Assembly: GCF_018129965.1 (NCBI RefSeq)
Contig: NZ_JAFCKW010000011.1
Span: 62,001 to 126,000 of the forward strand
Reading direction: 5' to 3'
DNA: 64,000 bases
Origin: Bradyrhizobium diazoefficiens
GTDB taxonomy: Bacteria; Pseudomonadota; Alphaproteobacteria; Rhizobiales; Xanthobacteraceae
Part shown: in pieces, positions 59,226 to 64,000 of the stretch
Layout of the letters: the number at the start of each line of letters is the position of its first letter
Numbering within the stretch: position 1 is the first letter of the stretch
Notes under the pieces: model-generated
The model's database searches: none
Told to the model about the DNA's origin: nothing
Seen by the model: the letters and a program-made list of their open reading frames with translations, nothing else
Made by a program: the position numbers and the translations under genes

Positions 59226-59912
59226 ATGACGACCATGACAACCGAGACCGGCAACGAGACCAAGCTGCGTGAGGACATCTGCCGCTTCGGGCGATCCCTG
59301 TTCGAGCGCGGGCTGACGCCGGGCTCCTCCGGCAATATCAGCGTCAGGATGCACGATGGCAGCTGGCTGGTCACGCCGACCAATGCCTCGCTCGGCTTCC
59401 TCGACCCGGCGCGGCTGTCACGGCTGGATGGACGCGGGCGCCTGCTCTCGGGCGATGCGCCGACCAAGGAAGTTCCGCTGCATATGGCGCTCTACGAGAC
59501 GCGCGAAAGTGCACGCGCCATCGTGCACCTGCACTGCACCCATTCGGTCGCACTCTCGATGCTGCCCGAGATCGACCCGCGCGCCGCGCTGCCGCCGATG
59601 ACCGCCTATTACCTGATGAAATGCGGCGCCACCGCGCTCGTGCCCTATTACCGCCCCGGCGATCCCGCGGTCGCGGACGCGATCAAGGGCCTGGCGGGGA
59701 AGTATTCATCCGTGCTGCTTGCCAATCACGGCCCGGTCGTCGCCGGCGACACGCTGGAAGCCGCGGTGTTCGCGACCGAAGAGCTGGAAGAAACGGCGAA
59801 GCTGTACCTGCTGCTGCGCGGGTTGAACCCGCGGTATCTGTCGCCGGAGCAGGTGGCAGATCTGGTGAAGATGTTCGGGGTGACATTGCCGGAGCATGGG
59901 CACGAGCATTAG
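59226..59912 (+). CDS. otnC: 3-oxo-tetronate 4-phosphate decarboxylase (class II aldolase family)
   Basis: A 228-residue class II aldolase-fold protein. Zinc ligands are His101 and His103 (IVHLHCTHS) and His168 (LLANHGPVVAG), with Glu82 as acid/base (PTKEVPLH); the phosphate-binding segment is TPGSSGNISVR. OtnC decarboxylates 3-oxo-tetronate 4-phosphate to dihydroxyacetone phosphate, the last step. I chose ATG 59226; another ATG nine bases later is possible and the ribosome-binding site is weak. It is transcribed away from the other three genes of the pathway. Confidence 0.9.
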   Translation: MTTMTTETGNETKLREDICRFGRSLFERGLTPGSSGNISVRMHDGSWLVTPTNASLGFLDPARLSRLDGRGRLLSGDAPTKEVPLHMALYETRESARAIVHLHCTHSVALSMLPEIDPRAALPPMTAYYLMKCGATALVPYYRPGDPAVADAIKGLAGKYSSVLLANHGPVVAGDTLEAAVFATEELEETAKLYLLLRGLNPRYLSPEQVADLVKMFGVTLPEHGHEH

Positions 59913-59924
59913 CCTCCCCACCAC

Positions 59925-60026
59925 TGTCATTGCCCGGGAAGGCCGGGAATCCAGTACGCCGCAGCTTATCCTTATCTCTCTGACGTCTCGGGGTACTGGA
60001 TCGCCCGATCGAGTCGGGCGATGACA
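59925..60026. repeat. Palindromic repeat (TGTCAT / GCGATGACA family)
   Basis: Begins TGTCATTGCCCGGG and ends GATCGAGTCGGGCGATGACA, with the inner pair ATCCAGTA / TACTGGAT. Between convergent otnC and livF genes. Confidence 0.8.
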
Positions 60027-60063
60027 CCGAGTGTGTTGCGCGAGTGTGTCCAACACTTCGCAG

Positions 60064-60751
60064 CTACAGCCCCAGATACGCCTTCCGCACATCAGGGTTC
60101 CCCCTGATCTCGGCCGCCGGGCCCTGCATCAGCACGCGGCCGGTTTGGAGGATGTAGGCGCGGTCGGCGATCTCGAGGCACTCGGCCATGCGCTGCTCGA
60201 CGATCAGCACGGTCATGCCGGCGTCGCGGATGCGCAGGACCGCCTGGAAGATCTCGTCCACCAGCTTCGGCATGATGCCCTGCGATGGCTCGTCCAGCAT
60301 CAACAGCCGCGGGCGCGTCATCAGCGCGCGGCCGATCGCGAGCATCTGCTGTTCGCCGCCGGACAGCGTCTCGGCGCGCTGGTCGAGGCGTTCGGACAAG
60401 CGCGGAAACAGCGTAAAGACGAGATCGAGCGGCGCTTCGCGGTCGGCTTCGCCGCGGTACATGTAGCTGCCGAGGCGAAGATTGTCGCGCACCGACAGCC
60501 GCGGGAACAGGCGGCGGTTCTCCGGCACATAAGCGATGCCGGTGGCGGTGACGTGATGCTGCGCCATGCCGTCGAGGCGCTTGCCGTCGAAGGTCACGGT
60601 GCCCGAACGCGGACGCTCGGCGCCGGCGATGGATTTGAGCAGCGTCGACTTGCCTGCGCCGTTGGCGCCGGCCACGCAGACGATTTCGCCCTTCTGCACC
60701 TCGATCGAGACCGCGGAGATCGCGACCAGGCCCTGATAGGCGGTCGTGACT

Positions 60752-60768
<17 letters not shown>
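60064..60768 (-). CDS. livF: LIV-type ABC transporter ATPase LivF
   Basis: A 234-residue ABC ATPase. Walker A is GANGAGKSTLL, the signature LSGGEQQMLAIGRAL, Walker B LLMLDEPSQGIMP, and the H-loop IVEQRM. The segment YVPENRRLFPRLSV is characteristic of LivF. It pairs with LivG at the LivH/LivM permeases of the operon. Its start overlaps the livG end by 17 bp. It is the last gene of the operon; the palindrome at 59925-60026 follows. Confidence 0.93.
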
Positions 60769-61479
<711 letters not shown>

Positions 61480-61483
<4 letters not shown>

Positions 61484-62466
61484 CGCGTGGCTCCTTTTGC
61501 TTTCGAACGGGAGAACAGGCTGACCAGGCCTTGCGGAAGGGCCAGCGAGATCGCCACGATCAGTGCGCCATAGACGATGAGGTCGACGCCACGGCCGGAG
61601 CCGCCGATATAGGAGCGCGTCAGCTCCGTCATCGGGATCAGGATGGCGGCCCCCAGCACCGGCCCCCAGAGGGTGCCGATGCCGCCGAGCACGGCCGGCA
61701 GCGCCATCAGGAGCGAGAACTGGAAGCCCATGACGCTTTCAGGATCGATATAGGCGAGAAACTGCGCGTAGAAGGCGCCGCCGAGAGCAACGAGGAACGC
61801 CGAGACGGCGGCCGCGCCCATCTTGGAGTTGAACACGACGACGCCGAGGCTTTCGGCGGCTTCCGGATTGTCCTTCACCGCGCGCCACCAGAATCCCCAT
61901 TTGGAGTCTTCCAGCCACCAGGTCACGAACCAGGCGAGGCTGCACAGCGCCAGCGCGAAATAGAAGTACGGCAGCTTGCTGCGCATGAACTGGAATTTCA
62001 GCCAGCTGTCGCCGCGCACCGGAATGGTGATGCCCATCGCAGCGCCCGCCCATTCCCAGTTCTGGAACAGCAGCAGCCCAATCTCGGCGATGACGATGGT
62101 CGCGATCACGAAATAATGGCCGCGCAGGCGAAAGAAGGGGTAGCCGAGCCCCATCGCGATCACGGCCGCGATAACGCCGCCGGCGAGCATGCCGAACCAG
62201 GGCAGCACGCCGAACTTGGTGAACAGCAGTTCGGTTGTGTAGGCGCCGATGCCGAAATAGAGCGCGTGTCCCAGCGAGATCTGGCCGCAATAGCCGGAGA
62301 GGATGTTCCAGCTCTGCGACAGCGCTGCATACATCAGGGTCAGGATCAGGATGTTCTGGACATAGACATCCTTGATGACCAGCGGCGCGAGCGCTGCGAG
62401 CCCGGCCAGCACGGCGGCGATGATGAGATCGCGGCGGCGCCGCGCGGCAAATGTCTTGTCCATCAC
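61480..62466 (-). CDS. livM: LIV-type ABC transporter permease LivM
   Basis: A 328-residue hydrophobic permease. The LivM hallmark NILSGYCGQISLGHALYFGI lies near residue 53, and RLRGHYFVIATIVIAEIGLL and the loop WWRAVKDNPEAAESLGV further on. Unlike the left-hand transporter, this LivM is separate from its ATPase. ATG 62466 overlaps the livH stop by 4 bp. Confidence 0.93.
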
Positions 62467-63341
62467 ATCGACCCGAACAGGCCACGCGGCCGGATGAAGA
62501 CGACGAGCAGATAGACCGCGTAGATGCCGACCGATTTCAGCGAGGGCGGCAGCACCAGGGCGGTGGTCGCTTCGACGAGGCCGACGATGATGCCGCCGGC
62601 GAAGGCGCCGAACACGCTGCCGAAGCCGCCGAGCGCCACCGTGACATAGGCGATCAGGGCGAAGGACGCGCCGACGTCGGGATAGATGTAGAAGAACACC
62701 GCCATGATCGCGCCGGCGAGGCCGACCAGCGCGGCGCCGAGGCCCCAGCCGAATGCGAATACGCGGTTCTTGTCGATGCCGACCAGCGCCACCGCGCCCG
62801 GATCCTCGCGGGTCGCCTCCAGCGCGCGGCCGAAGTCGGTGCGGTGGATGAAGAAATAGAGGCCGGCAAAGGCCGCGATCGAGACCGCTGCGCCGATCAG
62901 TTGCGGTTCCGGCAGGAAGATGCCGGCGACCGAGACGGTTTTGCCACCGGCGAAGGACTGCGGGATGCTACGATAGTCCGGCGTGAAGAAGAACTGCGCG
63001 AGGCCGCGCATCAGGATGGCAAGGCCGAAGGTGGTGAAGATCTGCACCATCCCGGCATTGGCCTTGGCCCGCATCGCGAAGCGTACGACGAGGAGATAGA
63101 CGACCGCTCCGAACACGAACATGGCCGCGGCGACCAATGGCGCGGACAGCAATGGGTCGATCGCGAAGAATGCGAACAGGAAGAAAGACATGTACATCGC
63201 GATCATCAGGAACTCGCCATGGGCGAAGTTCGTGACGTCCATCAGGCCGAAAATCAGCGCGAGGCCGACGGCGATCAGTCCGTAGAGCAGACCCATGAGC
63301 AGGCCACTCGCGAGACTCTGGATAATGGCTTGGGCTGTCAA
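62463..63341 (-). CDS. livH: LIV-type ABC transporter permease LivH
   Basis: A 292-residue permease with LivH hallmark GLMDVTNFAHGEFLMIAMYM near residue 32 and VALGGFGSVFGAFAGGIIVG near 232. It is the first membrane gene of the livK-H-M-G-F operon; a 95-bp palindromic repeat separates it from livK. Substrate unknown. Confidence 0.93.
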   Translation of the reverse strand: MTAQAIIQSLASGLLMGLLYGLIAVGLALIFGLMDVTNFAHGEFLMIAMYMSFFLFAFFAIDPLLSAPLVAAAMFVFGAVVYLLVVRFAMRAKANAGMVQIFTTFGLAILMRGLAQFFFTPDYRSIPQSFAGGKTVSVAGIFLPEPQLIGAAVSIAAFAGLYFFIHRTDFGRALEATREDPGAVALVGIDKNRVFAFGWGLGAALVGLAGAIMAVFFYIYPDVGASFALIAYVTVALGGFGSVFGAFAGGIIVGLVEATTALVLPPSLKSVGIYAVYLLVVFIRPRGLFGSM

Positions 63342-63363
63342 AAGTCTGTCCCCCGAAATAAGT

Positions 63364-63458
63364 CCTCATCCTGAGGAGCGCGCAATTGCGCGCCTCTCGA
63401 AGGATGGCCCTGCCCTCGTCCTTCGAGACGCGGGCTACGCCCGCTCCTCAGGATGAGG
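63364..63458. repeat. Palindromic repeat (CCTCATCCTGAGGAGC family)
   Basis: Arms CCTCATCCTGAGGAGCG and CGCTCCTCAGGATGAGG with the inner pair TCTCGAAGGA / TCCTTCGAGA. Between livK and livH inside the operon, where it could stabilise the livK message or reduce downstream expression. Confidence 0.88.
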
Positions 63459-63495
63459 GCGGCGGGAGCTACGTCTGAGCTCCCGCTTACAAGTC

Positions 63496-64000
63496 TTACT
63501 TCATCGGCCAGGTCGCTTCGGCGATGGCGGCCTGCGGCGGGAAGATGGTGACGAACTTGCCGCCGATATATTGCAGCAGCACCGGATCGGCGTCGTTGTT
63601 CTGTCCGGTCTCGTCGAACTTGACGCGCTTCCAGGGCATGATGGTCTGATCGCCCGGGATGTCGGTCGCGGCGAGCGCGTCGCGGATCTTCTCGCCCTCG
63701 GCCGACTTGGCGCGGTTGATGGCGTCGGCGAGGATGATCAGGCCCATGAACTGGCGCGAGGTGAGGTCGTTGAAGTCCTTGCCGGAGCGCGACTTGAACA
63801 TCTCGTTGATCTTGCCGACCATCGGGCGCTTCTGCGCGAGGTCGAGCGAGAAGGTGCCGCGCGAGATCACGCCTTCGAGCTTGTCGCCGACGGCGTCGTA
63901 GAGCGCCTTCTCGGAGAAGCCGGCGTCCTGCGCGACGATCGCGTTCGGCTTGTAACCGAGTTCGCCCATGGTCTTGACCAGCAGGATGCCGTCGGTGGTG
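63496..64000 (-). CDS. livK: LIV-type ABC substrate-binding protein (3' part only)
   Basis: The frame is open from the right edge to a stop at 63496, giving the last 168 residues of a periplasmic binding protein (TTDGILLVKTMGELGYKPNA, then DFNDLTSRQFMGLIILADAI and a C-terminal QYIGGKFVTIFPPQAAIAEA). The start, signal peptide and promoter lie beyond 64000. It is the first gene of the LivKHMGF operon and supplies its specificity. The ligand is unknown. Confidence 0.9.
   Translation of the reverse strand, partial: TTDGILLVKTMGELGYKPNAIVAQDAGFSEKALYDAVGDKLEGVISRGTFSLDLAQKRPMVGKINEMFKSRSGKDFNDLTSRQFMGLIILADAINRAKSAEGEKIRDALAATDIPGDQTIMPWKRVKFDETGQNNDADPVLLQYIGGKFVTIFPPQAAIAEATWPMK

Noticed and set aside
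57408..59354. A 648-codon minus-strand frame spanning ltnD and otnI
   Set aside because: Only its last 260 codons are otnI. The part over ltnD is out of frame with a clear dehydrogenase and rich in Arg/Gly, so it is not a fusion protein.

Overview
The window is GC-rich chromosomal DNA from an alphaproteobacterium. The best guess is Bradyrhizobium or a close relative (Rhodopseudomonas, Afipia). This rests on the codon use, the density of CoA-thioester and branched-chain-amino-acid-type (LIV) ABC genes, and the many short intergenic palindromes of a kind common in that group. I see no rRNA, tRNA, CRISPR array, insertion sequence or prophage. The only recognisable local transcription factor is one MarR protein.

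Layout. (1) 1-3215, minus strand: a LIV ABC transporter (livK, livH, and a LivM permease fused to the start of a LivG ATPase that runs off the left edge). (2) 3494-10495: a MarR/HpaR regulator divergent from a homoprotocatechuate (3,4-dihydroxyphenylacetate) meta-cleavage operon hpaH-F-E-D-G plus a thiamine-diphosphate enzyme. A perfect 16-bp palindrome lies in the divergent promoter. HpaB, HpaC and HpaI are not in the window. (3) 10499-14115, minus: AlkB with a second 2-oxoglutarate oxygenase, and a DUF2848-amidase pair. (4) 14295-16874, plus: a DUF35 zinc-ribbon/OB protein, a thiolase-like protein and a short-chain dehydrogenase. (5) 17007-22510, minus: PEP carboxylase, about 1.1 kb of repeat-rich non-coding DNA, an orphan ABC solute-binding protein and a YccF membrane protein. 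(6) 22724-24841: glycogen debranching enzyme GlgX.

(7) 24945-45615: a large acyl-CoA island with two acyl-CoA synthetases, four crotonases, two short-chain dehydrogenases, two acyl-CoA dehydrogenases, an aminoglycoside-phosphotransferase-fold kinase with a DUF6285 partner, a VOC protein, a flavin reductase, a GST, a Baeyer-Villiger-type monooxygenase, a nitronate monooxygenase-like protein and a second thiolase-like protein. The kinase, DUF6285 protein, acyl-CoA dehydrogenase, reductase and CoA ligase repeat the composition of the Pseudomonas putida LvaABCDE levulinate/4-hydroxyacid pathway. I consider this the most interesting system here.

(8) 45727-50089, minus: an RND efflux pump and its membrane-fusion protein. 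(9) 50294-55969, minus: three chemoreceptors with different sensor modules and almost identical signalling domains. (10) 56134-59912: a complete four-gene L-threonate-type pathway (otnK, otnI, ltnD, with otnC divergent). (11) 60064-64000, minus: a second LIV ABC operon (livF, G, M, H and the 3' end of livK).

How it fits together: the window reads as a catabolic region. ABC systems would import small organic acids; aromatic-acid, hydroxyacyl-CoA and sugar-acid pathways would degrade them; three chemoreceptors may steer the cell. About twenty short palindromic repeats sit between genes, some inside apparent operons. All family assignments are from reading the translations; no database search was run.
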